64,000 nt of DNA, from NCBI GenBank assembly GCA_036346275.1, contig CM070711.1:67991078-68055077 (forward strand), given 5' to 3'. The notes beneath the pieces are model-generated. The model did no database searches and had not been told where the DNA came from. It saw only the letters and a program-made list of their open reading frames with translations. The stretch comes from Otatea glauca (lineage: Eukaryota; Streptophyta; Magnoliopsida; Poales; Poaceae). Position numbers and translations under genes: made by a program. Each line of letters starts with the position of its first letter. The first letter of the stretch is position 1. Below, piece by piece: positions 23,217-35,251 of the stretch.

Positions 23217-23647
23217 ATATCAGCCTCCATATTCTTCTGAATTTGTTTGCAAGTTCATGGAAATTATTTCATATTCTCATGCATCTGTCATTGACCCACG
23301 ATAATCTATGATTGTAAAATTTCAGTCAATTATGAGCATGCAGAAGTCTTCACATATAATACAATTGGAAAGCTGTCCTAAAAAACAATTGGAAAACTGT
23401 CCTAAAATACAATTGGAAAACTGTATTGAACTAGTGATCCCATCTATTTTAAAAATCAGGCCAAATTGGTCCCTGTCAAGTATGACCTAGAACAAACAAT
23501 ACAAGGGATGGAAATTGTACGTGTGATGTGCGCTGCTAACCTTTAAATCAAAATCTGCATGCAATGATCATGCAGTTGTGTTTATCACACAGTGCAATTA
23601 CACACGTATCCGAAAACATCTTTGGTATAGCAACAGCTAGCCTCTAA
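23217..23647. other. No gene seen; short direct repeat
   Basis: Three nearly identical 18-20 bp units (caattggaaaactgtccta type) lie in tandem at about 23362-23425. Otherwise unremarkable AT-rich DNA. Confidence 0.45.
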
Positions 23648-23938
23648 TGGTATGTACAATGGTGTGATGTCTTCTGTCTATATGTTTTTCTACGTAAGCT
23701 TTTTGCTAATATGGAGGAAAGATAGTATAGCTGTCTCGAGAAGAGACGATCATATAGACAGCATAAAACATCATTACATGAGTTATTATTTATAATAAAC
23801 ATCTCTTCATGCCACAATTAAAATATTATAGGATCTCATAGAGATAACATTTATTTTAAAAGCTGTCTTTAGTTTTGTTTTTAGATGACATAAAGGAGTA
23901 TATATACAATAGTCGTCTCTACTATTGTACATACTCCA
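23648..23938. mobile_element. MITE with tggtatgtacaat termini
   Basis: A 291-bp element with imperfect terminal repeats: left tggtatgtacaatgg and right, reverse-complemented, tggagtatgtacaatag. A related copy in the opposite orientation lies at 14812-15261. The target duplication is unclear, so the superfamily is not assigned. Confidence 0.6.
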
Positions 23939-26900
23939 ATGAATACCCAAATCCATTGCCTTTTTATGGCAACCCCACAAAATGCAAATGTAGAGATCCC
24001 ACTTTAAATGGCTTGTTATAGGCTTATAGCCTCCGAAAAAAACCATGAAATTATTAAACGGGACTTCGAATAACATCTGATGTCAGAAACCATTAATTAA
24101 ATGCCATAAACTCGTAAGAAAATTCCTTATCTTTTCCACACAACTTTTACTGTTACGTAGTGGAAGGGGAAAGCTGCCATTAGAGAAAATGAAGGATCGA
24201 GGCCATATATATAGTCTTTAATACTAGCTCAGCTCGGCCTCATCAGCTTGCTCAGACACCGAACATGATAGATAAAATATGGCACACAATGATTGCAGGC
24301 GCCCTTTCCCATTTGAAGATGCTGAGGATAGGTCACTTTCTACTGCGCCATAGGAGCAGAGCCCAGTTGACAGCTATGGCCACGCTCTTTTGCATATAGT
24401 GCTCACAGACCGGTGTACTTTCTAGTTCTAGCTTGTAGACGACTTAGAAACAAGAAAAAAGAAAAAAATACTCTATTTGTCTTTCCTCGAAGGCACGCTT
24501 CTGTAAGACTCTTGCAGTATCAAAACTCAGATGCTAAAAATTACTACTCCAACAACGCGTACTGCTTGTGTTCGTTGGCTCTATTACTCTGTGATCTTTT
24601 CTGCATGTTGGTCGCGCTCGAAGTTGTTGTTGCTAGTAGTTTTTCTTTTTCAGTTTTAACATATGGAGTACAGTGCTAGCTAAAAGCCTACGTGCATGCC
24701 CAGCTCGAGTGCTGGACCGATGATGGATAGCCAACATCCATGCAGCCTGCCATGGATCTATTCTCCCTCTATTATTATTCGATCGACGAAGCTGGACTGG
24801 CTTTTCCCAAAAGAAAGAATTCCCGATCTTCCGGTTTGCTCGATCCGCTGATTTCGCTGACTCAAAAGCAATCTTTCTCGTCCTGTCTCCTTTGCTTTGC
24901 TTTCCCGCACTGATACTGTAAAACGAGAGAAGCACTCGCGAAAAAAAACAACAACAACAAAAACAAAAGCTGCGCCCGGCACGCATCGCAACGGCATCTC
25001 GCGGGAAGGGCTCGCTTCGTTGTCCAGCTTTCGATGACAACGGCGTCTCATCTCATCCCGGCCGCGCGTCCGGTCGCTTTGCCCGTCCACGTAGCACACC
25101 ACGCAGGGCGCCACTGCCGCTGCGCGCCCATGCCCGACGTTGACGCTTGGCTTGCTTTTCACCAGTAGAACAAGATACGGTGGCGCTTGCTTTCGACGGA
25201 CCAATCGATCAATCGGACGATGAACCTCGCTCAAGTTTCTTCCACCCCAGCTCGGTCAGCTAGCTCCAAGGAATCTGCACCCCATTCGATCGATCCATCC
25301 ATCGATCGGCGTATCGGCACATCACGTCACTAAGGAAACGCGCGGGCAGCTGGCCTAGCAACCAGATCGCGTCGCGTCGCTTTTGGAGATTCGACAGGCT
25401 ACTTATAGGGGCGAGGGGGGGCCTATTATTCTGCTTTCAAAACCTCCTGCAAGGTCTGCGTCGCCATATATATAGAAGATGGTGGGTGCTCGTGCTCGAG
25501 GCAAAGGCGCCAAAAGACGGCTTCGTCTGCGATCATGCTAGCTGCCGTGAGTCTGTGACAGATCGTCTCAAAAGATGAATGATGTTCATTCTTCAAGAGA
25601 GAAATGATGCTGGTTTGGTTTCGGGACAACTAATTAATTGGGTGAAACTGAGGTGTAGGAAAAAAAATACTAGAAGAAGTTTTTATTTTTATCTGAAGAT
25701 CTAATGATCGGCAAGTTCGTGTGTGTAAGCTAACTAGAGGATATGATCCTCGCGAAAAAGAAGAAAGAAAAACATAGGATCTATTTGGTCTTCAACACTG
25801 GTTGATGTAGATCTGTATTTCAGTATCTCTTGAAGTAGATCAGAGCAACATGGATATCAGGAGATGGATAACTTACTTATCATGTCCGGGCCAACATGGC
25901 CGGTTCGGCCCGAAAACTTCTTTAGATGAACCAATCTAACCCAACAATAGAGTTTACCTTGGCCCAAACTTTTATGGGCCGAATCTAGGCGTTGTTATTT
26001 CCAGGTTAGACATGTGCCAGCCAGTTATTTAAAAGGCAAAATCGCTACAAGAAACCGCTAAGTTATGTTGCAAAAATGCTATTTAGCTTATCTGGACGCT
26101 GCAAATTTTTTAATATTGGCTGGCTGACACTCTTCTATCCCAAAAACACGCTACGGAATCATGTTTAATTATTTATTGGTGGACTTCGAGGGAAAAACAT
26201 GCTAGAATGTGTTTGGGCAAATGATCACGAATCCGTTGTGTCCATCAGCTAAATAACATTTTGGTGTCTCCCCGCAAATGCCAATCGAGTGTAGCGTCCT
26301 CCAATATTGCCTAACAAAAAAAAAAGCTACTACGCCTTACAATTTGGGAATGGCCATCCTAAAAAAATAGAATATTTTACCTTTGTCGGTAAGATAAAAG
26401 TTTGTGTTGGAGTTGATTAGTCACTGTTACCTATCATGTCTACATTAAGTATTGACTGACAAAGGCTATTACGCTTCTCTTTGTCCATCACACATGTACC
26501 AAACTACTAACCACAATAGTTTGCATTTTGTTCTTGGATCTCCAGCGGCTGTACTTCAAGAAGAGGGGAAGGGAAACGAGGAGAATGTACGCACACACAC
26601 ATTTCCTTCAGATCTTTACTCCTGTCCAAACAAGCTTGGATGATTTGGGTCGTCTAAGAGTACAACCATGACTGATGAAATTCAGGAGTTGAATATTTGT
26701 AACAGAACAATCTTCTGCAGTACATCTGTACAAGAAGCGAGAACTTCGATGTGCACACCATCTTAAATTCTTAACACTTTTTTTTTTTCTGAAGATAAAA
26801 CTTTGTATTAAAGCCTTTGCTCAAACTGATGCGTCCTTTTCTTCAGACTGTGCACTACTGGAGAGCAGCTTTCATCACTGCTCTCGATGGCAGGAGTTGG

Positions 26901-27020
26901 CGTCGACACGCCCTGTGACATATACTGGTAGATTCATAGTACTTCTTGGTACTGTGGCAGAGCCTTTTAATAGCGTACCAGGCCGTGAAATCGACTCGAT
27001 ACAAGCGCTGATTGCTTCAA
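23939..27020. other. Long stretch without a supported gene
   Basis: Mixed-composition sequence. 24,690-25,380 is GC-richer with long open minus-strand frames but no recognisable domain or codon pattern. 25,890-26,000 has ggccggttcggcccg-type words typical of transposon termini. An (AAC)n run lies at about 24945-24965. I see no gene or RNA I can support. Confidence 0.4.
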
Positions 27021-27834
27021 GAGGTGGGCAGCACTCCGGCGGGCTCTTTTGGGTCGACCAGAGGCACGACGTTATGGTCTAGTACGAAACTCGACTCGGT
27101 ACAAAGTGGGTCGTGTCGGACCAGCACGACACTGTAGCACGGGCCGTGCCGGGCTCGAGAATCGGACACAATGGGCGGCCCAGCACGACACTGTAGAATG
27201 GGTTGTACCGGACCCGATGACTCAAGGCATGAGGAAGAAGTCTAACATGAAGGTCACTGACTCATAGAGCATGACCGCCATGGATGCACCAGTAGTATGA
27301 ATGTCACCTCTATCACCGACACCTGAGAGAGACGGACAAAACGAGAGAGAGAGAGCTAAGAGAGATTGAGAGACGGTGCAAGAAACTGCTCTCTCTCGCT
27401 CGTCCCTCTCAATCTCTCTCAGCTCTCTCTCTAACCAGTCTCTCTCAATCTCCCTCTCAATCTCTCTCGTTTGTCTCGCTCACTCTCTTTCTCGCCCATT
27501 GCTCCCTCTCTCACGCGTGTTGAGCACATCCTTCTCGCTCTATGTAACTGTTCAATAATAAATAAATTTTAGTTCTTTTTCTCATAATATTTACATTCAC
27601 TACCTCAATTTTATGCTTCTCCAGCTCCTTTCCTCTAGTTGCAATAGTGCAAATAGTTCGGGCTTGGACCGGCATAGCACGAAGCAGGTACGAAACGCAA
27701 ATGGGCCGTGTATGAGCTCGCCTAAGACGAGCCGGGTAAGCACGGCGAGTACGACGGACCGTCGCGGCCCGGCACGGTTCAGACACAAAGCACGATGAAT
27801 CCGTGCCGGGTCGGTCCGGCACGACGCCCACCTC
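27021..27834. mobile_element. TIR element with GA/CT hairpin core
   Basis: The ends gaggtgggca and (reverse-complemented) gaggtgggcg are inverted and followed by cggcgggc/gccggacc-like GC-rich sequence. Both subterminal regions (27100-27210 and 27660-27830) are rich in gcacgac/gggccgtgccgg words in both orientations. I found no target duplication. The arrangement resembles non-autonomous hAT or Mutator-type elements of grasses. Confidence 0.5.
27346..27432. repeat. 27-bp near-perfect inverted repeat of GA/CT runs
   Basis: The arms 27346-27372 and 27406-27432 are reverse complements at 26 of 27 positions, both containing an agctNagagagattgag-type interruption, with a 33-bp spacer. Shared interruptions show this is a true inverted duplication and not merely opposing microsatellites. 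Confidence 0.85.
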
Positions 27835-28855
27835 TCCGAACCCATAGTCATCCAGTGAGCAAACACAGTAACGAAAAACACAGTAGCAAAAACGTTGTTC
27901 TGTACCGTGGCGATTGGGGCTACCTTGTTCATCTCGAATCCAACGGTTCAGAACCGCTAATGGCAGATATACTGTGCTTATCTAAGCAGAAGATACGAAT
28001 CCCACCCGGAATATTAAACGTGTGGCTCAAAGAGAAATAATCTAAACAAATGAACATTAACTCCCTCAAAACTTTTAGTAATTCGTATTTGAGATCATCC
28101 GGTTAGTAAGGCCACGACAGGAACAATTTGATTCGCCTGGAAGACGTAACGAAACTAACAAACCTTATTATTCCAATAGAACTAAGCAGGAAAAGTAGCA
28201 ATTATTAGTCTGTCAGTTGACATGTCAAACAAGGAGGTGTTCTTTGTCGGCCAAGTGTACATACAAAGAGAGGGCTGAATCAGGGGAGGTGCCAGTCAGC
28301 TCTTAGAAACTCGATTTTCACTGCAATTACTCCCGTCAGTGTCGTCGACGATGGAGCGAGTGACCACCGATCAAACTGAAGGAAAGCCTTCCCGGACCGA
28401 CCAATCAGTTGCTCAGTGTCGCAACTCATCACCAAACAACTGAAGAATATAATTCGCAGAAATACTCCTCATCGTCTCTGTCCATGACGCGGCCGGACGG
28501 CTAAGTCCGTACTTCTGCGGCCAGAGTTGATCCCTACTACAGCATCACGCGGTTACTTGCCCCGTCTGCCCGCCTCCATAGACGTACACCTCTAGGGGCG
28601 AAGGTATGCAAACACCTGGCTGCCCTGGAGTCCTGGGCTTTTTCTAGCTTTTTTTTTTAATCTATCCTTACAAACATCGTTGTAAAAATAGTCTCCTTAA
28701 CCGTTGAAACATCGATAGATAACACGTGTCACCTACCGTGTCCGTGTACTGCAGCAGTGGCCCAGACCTGCAACAGCATGATCGACGGCGGAAGCAACCA
28801 GTGGGCCCACCATGGCGGGCTTGCTACCACTCTCCCCTAGCTCGCAAGCAAGATG
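27835..28855. other. No gene seen
   Basis: Intergenic sequence of mixed composition between the TIR element and the second solo LTR. No open frame of note, no clear repeat. Confidence 0.4.
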
Positions 28856-28860
28856 TTGAG

Positions 28861-31800
28861 TGTAACAGCCTCAAAATTAATGAAATAAATAAAAATAAAT
28901 TAAAAATCTTTTGTGTATTATTTATGAAATTTCTGAATTTTCTAGATTTATTGGATATTCTTTTGGCTTTTCCTTAATGCAAGAAAGTGAATTAAAAGGA
29001 TATAGTAAAATGGTAAAAGTAAAAATGCCAAGTCAACAAAAATTTACCAAAAGTCATAACAAAAATCTAAGAGCTCTCCAGAGCCAGGTTAAGTCGGTGG
29101 AAAGCCTGGATTAATTGAAATAATATTTAATCAAAGCAAATCATGTGAAAAGGAGTTAGGGTAAAATGGTAAAAGGATTTTGTAAAAATCTCAGGAAGCT
29201 ATCCTGGATCAAGATTTTTACCCTGCCGACACCATCACAGTTCCAACCCCCAGTAAAAATATAAAAAATTTACTAATTCATTTTATAATTTTAAAAATTC
29301 AAAAACAGTGAAGAAATAAATTGCAAAATAGTAATGTTAGAATTATTAAAAATCAAATATTAATAAATAAAATCTGAAAATTTTACAGAAGGTGTAAAAT
29401 ACCATTTAAGACTCTCATAAAACTTTTTACAAAATATTAACTTCATTTCGATCAAATTAAATTAAAAACCGAATGGGCAGAACAGCAACAGTTGCATTGT
29501 CAAAATTAATTAACATTCTACACATATCATAAAATAGTAAAATTTTACTGGAAGCTGGTAATTACCTTGCCGACTGCTGGTAAAATGTTTATAAATTTTT
29601 GAGTCGTTTTGACCATCGAAACTGTTGAAGAAATCCCGTTGTCCCGAGCCTTCGGCCGAATTCTTTTTCTTGTCTCGTTGACCGGTGGGCCCGGCTTGTC
29701 AGCCAGCCAGGCATGTCGGCTTCCGCTGCCATCTGGCCCCCGCGTGTCAACCCCTTTCTCGCACGTTCATCCCCCTCTTTGCTCTCTCTCGCCGGCGCCA
29801 GCGCAGAGCCGACCGAGCCATCTCGGTCTTTATTTTCGTCGTCTTTAGGCAGACTCGACTCGCCGCCTATTTAAGCATCGCGTGTTGCCTCAAGCCGCTG
29901 CTCTTCGCCCCAGTTGTGCCATTTCGCCGCCTCGCCCACTCTTCTTCCCCGTCTCCGGTGAAATTCGAAAAAGGGGAAAAACTGCCGTTTAGTCGCCGCA
30001 ACCAATTCCAATCCAATCCAACCGAGCCGAAGCTTCCTTACGTCGCCAGAAGTCCTTCCCCACTGCCGGTTTGAGCCCTTCTTCTCCGACAAACCTTCCC
30101 GGCGAGCTCCTCCCTCCACCGTCGCCCTCGCACGGTGAGACCCGTCTCCGATGGTTCATTCTTTTGAAGAAGTGGTAAAATCGGATCCTTGTATTGCACT
30201 GATGATCACTATGGTGAAGATGAAGCTCGGGAAGGCCTGATTTCGCCGGTTCGCCGTCCGGCCATGGCAACCTCCGCAGCTGCACGGTGGCGCGTCATTC
30301 ATCTTTGTAGCCGACCACCAAAAAGACCCCCAATAGCTGCGCGCAAGCCCTGTGAAGCTTACCGTGCCCTTCACTTAGCTCGCAGAGCCCTTCTTCCTCC
30401 GCGCCGACCGCTGGCCATGGCCGCCGCCGCCTCCTTCCGGTGACACGCCGCTTCAGGCCACCTCAGGCCAAATCGCTACCACCCTCGTGTGCGCGCGGAT
30501 GCCCTGAATCTCATGGTGGAACCCATTCCACTTTTCTGGCGACGCTCCGCCGCCGGTGGGCTTCGACGCCGCTCCCTCTGCCTCGGGTCGCCGACGAGTG
30601 GGACCAACCTGTCAGCCCCGTCGCTCATGCCGAGCCATGTGTCACCGACACGTTGGCCCCGCATGTAAGTCGTCGAGCCGCGAAACCGCGCCGGCCCGCG
30701 CGCCAGCCGCATGTCTCGCCTACGGCCTGGCCCCGCATGTCAGTCGCTCGTGTGCGCTCAAGCCACTGCCAAATGGGCCCGGTTGTCAGCGCCTCAGCGT
30801 GGCATCGCCCGAAAAGGGAAAGCGCACTTTCCCAGTGAAAGCGTACTTCCATTTTCAGTATATTTCTAATTTTCAGTATTTTTCAAAACCTAGAATATTC
30901 AAACTTGAATATCTTTTGAATCATCTGTAAAAATTTGATGAAATAAATTTCTAAATTCATCTAAAATCATGTATATTCAGAATATGCAAAAATATTTCAG
31001 AATTGAATTTTATTTGAATTTTGAATTCAAATTTAAAGAAAGGGTTAGAAATATGTCATACATGAAAATTTTGCAAATGACCACCAAATTTAGTAAAATA
31101 AATTTTGTTAGATTCCTTGTAACTTAAGGAACCAGAATATGCAAAAATAATTAGGGTTTGTTATAAGAAAATTTTAATTTGTTAAATATGTGGTAAAATA
31201 ATGCAATAATGATTCAAATAGATTAAATCTTTAAATTGCAAATAAGAACAAATAATTCATGCAATTATTTCTGAATCTGTGAAATTATTTTATTTGAATA
31301 TTTCCATCTGATTTCTTCTTGGCCTTATTAAATTTTGGTATTTGCTATGTATTGCTATACGACGTGTAGAACCCGACGAATCTGGTATATTCGACGAACA
31401 AGAGTTCGACGTCGAGGAGAGTCAACAAGGCAAGCATCCCCTTTGATCATATTGATCTCAGCTTTATAAATGTTTTCATTAAATGTTTTACTGCATACTT
31501 TATTTTTATTAAAGTCTGCTATATTATGGAAACTGGTAGTTGTACCTGTAGTTTTATAGAACTTCCTTGATAAGTATGGATTTGTGAATCTTGAAAACCC
31601 TAGAACGACGTAGACATTATTTGATGTCAATATGGGTCACTTACACTTAGTGTTATGCTTAGCCATGCTTAAAGCAATGTAAAACTGTGACATGATTAAA
31701 AATATTGGCTATGACATTTAATTGGGAATGACCATTTTTATGGTTGGTATTTTGGTTTGAAAAATGAAAATAAAACTATGGTTTAGATGCGGGAAATTAT

Positions 31801-32989
31801 TGGCAATAGCCCGGAGTGCATGTCTTTGCACGTAGTATAGGGTGGAGATTATTGCCCGTGTCGAGTTAAGGACCGAACTATGGGTTATTTTCAGGCCAAG
31901 AATTATCATACAACCACAAGTGCTGGTATGGGACAACTCTAACTTACTAAGTTGTTTAAAACTAGCTTTGCACTTGGAAGGCCGGAGTAGTACGAGCTGT
32001 TTCTTAATTACTCGACGGGACGTCCACACCGAGGTGATCATGGAATAAACGTCTACAAATATAACGGTGTACGCCATACTGTGGGTAGTTCCATCATTTC
32101 TTTGCTCTGAGTTCTTACGCCACAGAATGGGTTTATCGTCACTGTGCTAGTGCAAAGTCAGGATTAAATGATGTAACTGTTATAACATGACTCTCTGCGG
32201 CACACCAAAGTAAGTGTGCAAATATCGATTGCTCAAAGAGTCAGTCATGTCTTGTGGGGAAAGCTGTATACCTCTGCAGAGTGTAAAACTAATCCATTAG
32301 CCGTGTCCGCGGTAATGGACACTTGGTAAAATCATCACATAGTTAGCAGTTTTGTTTATTTTCATAAAATGCGGTTTCTACCGTGTGTTGGTGAACTCTA
32401 CTGTGTGTCAGTAGAACTGATTTTGATTATGGTCATTTTACCCAGATTCAAAATTTTTATTTACTCGCACTTATTTACTATCATTTTAACTAATCCGCTT
32501 TTAAGCAAGTTTTATTGCAATCTATTATTCTGTATTTACATTTCAAATTGGCTTCATCCAAATTAACCACAATAGCCTTTCCATTGGAATAACTTGCATG
32601 TATTGTAGGATTTGTAAAAGTCTTGCAAGTACGTAAGTACTCAACTTGCCTATGTTGATATTTTTAGGTGAAGAATAAGATTACCCCGACGACTCATACG
32701 TTGATGCAGGATACGGGGAATTTAACGATGACTTTTTCTAAGGATTTCCCTTGTCAGTTGCCTGTGGAACAATGGGTTAAAAGGCATACTGCAAGAAGTT
32801 GTCTCCACTGCAGTTTTACTTTTGGTATTGTAAAAATATATGTAACTTTACTTCCGCTGTGTAATAAAGATTGTGTATGACTATGATATCAATTTGTATT
32901 TGTGCGTACTAGCTACTGATCATGGGACTAGTACTGTATGCACATGGTATCCATTTTTGGTAATCATTATAAAAAATGGGGGCCTCACA
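28861..32989 (+). mobile_element. Solo LTR (4.1 kb), same family as 16935-19637
   Basis: Starts TGTAACAGCC and ends GGCCTCACA. The flanks are TTGAG (28856-28860) and TCGAG (32990-32994), a 4/5 duplication. The 3' third shares ordered blocks with the first solo LTR: acaaccacaagtgctggtatgg, gcacaccaaag and catgtcttgtgg, then ctgcagagtgtaaaacta. A GC-rich part (29640-30840) carries a TATA-like box. It is 1.4 kb longer than its relative, mainly in the AT-rich start and around 30.84-31.35 kb. No internal coding region is present. No frame here has a known domain. Confidence 0.75.
29868..29875 (+). promoter_or_regulatory. LTR TATA-like box
   Basis: TATTTAAG within gccgcctatttaagcatcgc holds the same relative position (GC-rich centre of the LTR) as the TATAAAG of the 2.7-kb solo LTR. 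Confidence 0.5.
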
Positions 32990-32994
32990 TCGAG

Positions 32995-33440
32995 CCCCCT
33001 AGGCACGACAGCAGGTTCTACCGATTTGCCCTAGCTCGACAACTAGCTCCTGCCACACTCGTCCTCCTCCTACCACGGGCGTAGGTTCTTGCCGTGATAC
33101 ACGGATACGACAATGACATGTGTCACTTGTCGGTATTTATGCGGTTGAAAAAGAGGCTATTTTTATAATTGAATTCACATATAGACCAGATTAAAAAGAA
33201 AAAATAAAGCACGGTTTACCGTGTGGACAAATCAATGGAATAAGTCTCTATCGCCCATCTCATGTATTCAACGCACCCGATGGTTTTTATCCAAAACCAC
33301 GCAACTAGAAGACGAGAGCTTTCATCCCCCAAATCAACATTTCCTTGGTTCCTCATCTATCTTTCCCTCTCCTCTCGCCCACCCTCTCTCCCCAAAGGTA
33401 GCAGCTAGCCAACGGTACTAACCTTCAGCGTAGCATTTGC
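32995..33440. other. No gene seen
   Basis: Short intergenic stretch after the solo LTR. The frame at 33221-33421 has no recognisable domain. Confidence 0.4.
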
Positions 33441-34905
33441 GACAGCTGGAGGAGCAACGGCGATACTCGGCGTTTATCGGTGTTTCGAGCACCGGCGAGT
33501 GAATTTTTTAGTCAAGGGGCTGCACGTTCCCTATCCTTGAATGGTTAGACTCAAGAAGCCCAAGATGTATACTGGTTCGGGCCGAATATCCCTACTCCTG
33601 CCAAGTTTAAATGCGTAGAGGAGGAAATTGGAAATCATTGTCTTACCGTTGGCCCGGCACAGCAGCCGGAGGGATGGGATGTGCGACGCCTCACCCGAGG
33701 CGGTGTCTGTTCGGCTGGTGCCGGTTCGGCTAGCGTCTGTTCGGCTCCTATAAACTCGGCGCGGGGACGCTGGGCAGGCGCTTGCCTTCGCTTTTCCCCG
33801 CCTTCCTGCCTTCGCCTGAGACAAGAGAAAAACAGAGCAAAGGAGCCGGAGAAGAGAGCTCCCCACTTTCCTCTTTTCTCACCTCTTCACGTTTTTTTTT
33901 AAGTGAACAGGCTCTAAGCCCGGCTCGCCAAAGGCCCCATTGGGCCACGAAGGACACTCGTCCCGACCAAACCAACCAGAGGGCGTCAGACCCGCCATAG
34001 GTCGGACTCCCAAAGCTCCAACCGCTCGGTGTTTGAGCACCGCGAGTGAATTTTTAGTCAAGGCGTGCGTTCCTATCCTTGAATGGTTACACTCAAGAAG
34101 CCTAAGATGTATACTGGTTCGGGCCGAATGTCCCTACTTCAGTTCATGTGGTGGTGCTATATTGCTTCGGATGCAGATGACTGCACGGTATTACAAGCGA
34201 GAGCTAAGGATTCGAACCCGTAGGAGCAAGAACAGGTTGCCCATAAGAACCGAGAAAGGGGGTCTCTCTCTTCTCTCAGAGGACCCTGCCTCCCTTTATA
34301 CAGGCGGAGGGGGCAGGTTACACGGGGAGTTGAGAGAAGAAAGGATGAGGTGTCCTAGGCTAGAAGTCCTGGTCCTTGGTCTTGGCGATTTTGATCGGCG
34401 TCCACTTACCCCACGCCGGGTCGGTGGACTCATCGAGTGGCGCAGTTTTTCGTGTCATCGGGAAATGGCGCACCTACCCTCTTGTACGTCCGTCAGATGC
34501 TAACGCCTCAATGCCTGGCTCCGGTGCTGCCTCGGGAGGGAGCGCATCCTTACACTGCGCATGACTGGATGATGAGACTGGAGTTTTGACTTTGGCAACC
34601 TCCTCGCTACCTTGGGAAGGAGCCACCAACCCTCGCGCGGTCTTTCCGAGCTGTCGTGTCCGTGGGGCAGGTGGCCAACGGTCCACGGCGGCCTGGCACT
34701 CGGCCTTTGGCGGAGATCGCCTCGGCTTGGTCGGAGCTTGTGGGGAGTCCGACCAATGGCGGGGGTCGGACGCCCCCTGGTTGGTTTGGTCGGGGACGAG
34801 TGTCCTTCGTGGCCCAACGGGGGCCTTTGGTCAGAGCCGAGATTGGAGCAGCCCGTTCGTCACTCCGGGCCGCTAGGGGTACCCATGGTATGAGTACTCG
34901 TCAGC
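33441..34905 (-). mobile_element. Rearranged LTR-retrotransposon-derived region
   Basis: A block starting cggtgtttgagcaccg and running through caagatgtatactggttcgg occurs twice in direct orientation (33461-33600 and 34021-34140). Read on the minus strand, ctgtataaaggga at about 34290-34302 looks like an LTR TATA box, with the repeated block following as R/U5. In addition 33909-34019 is an inverted copy of 34733-34839. This indicates two nested or rearranged LTRs. No polyprotein sequence is visible. Confidence 0.5.
33909..34839. repeat. Inverted repeat, ~107-bp arms
   Basis: The arms 33909-34019 and 34733-34839 are about 90% complementary by eye, sharing gggccacgaaggacactcg and gaccaaaccaaccag in opposite orientation. 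The intervening 0.7 kb contains the LTR-like promoter region. Confidence 0.75.
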
Positions 34906-34912
34906 GTTGTAG

Positions 34913-35251
34913 GCCGACGATGGCTACTTCATCGTTAACGTCTGCCCCCACACGCCAGCGCAGCATGACTACACCAAGTCCCTACCCTCGGCGCTCCAGC
35001 ACATCCACCTCAAGGGCACCCTCATGGACCGCCTCAACCTGCTCGAGTCCAGCATCAGGCAGCTCAGCTACGAGCTGGACAGTGGCATGGCCATTGCAAG
35101 CTCGTCCGTAGCGCCGCCGCGGCCGACCGAAGACCGTGCCTGGTCCGAGCCAGCATTGCTGCTAGAGTCGTGCAAGGACCTAGCTGCGATGTGCACAGTC
35201 GACAAGCCAGAGGCGGCGCCCAGGAGCTGGAGCGTCGTGCAAATCCTGTAG
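34913..35251 (+). pseudogene. Orphan terminal exon of an unidentified plant gene
   Basis: A 112-codon open frame begins directly after a splice-acceptor-like cagcgttgtag and ends with TAG. It encodes ADDGYFIVNVCPHTPA, then QHDYTKSLPSALQHIHLKGT, LMDRLNLLESSIRQLSYELD and a looser tail ending RSWSVVQIL. The composition is gene-like, and the LMDRLNLLESSIRQLSYEL part could form a short coiled coil. No upstream exon is visible; the preceding 1.4 kb is LTR-derived. It may be the last exon of a gene whose 5' part was displaced, or a fragment carried by a transposon. I do not recognise the family. Confidence 0.5.

Noticed and set aside
24633..25234. Two overlapping minus-strand frames of 135 and 158 codons
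   Set aside because: No domain, cysteine/phenylalanine-rich composition from an A/T run, no splice or promoter context.
34195..34225. ggattcgaacccg, resembling a tRNA T-arm
   Set aside because: No acceptor, D or anticodon stems surround it; it lies in an LTR-like region.
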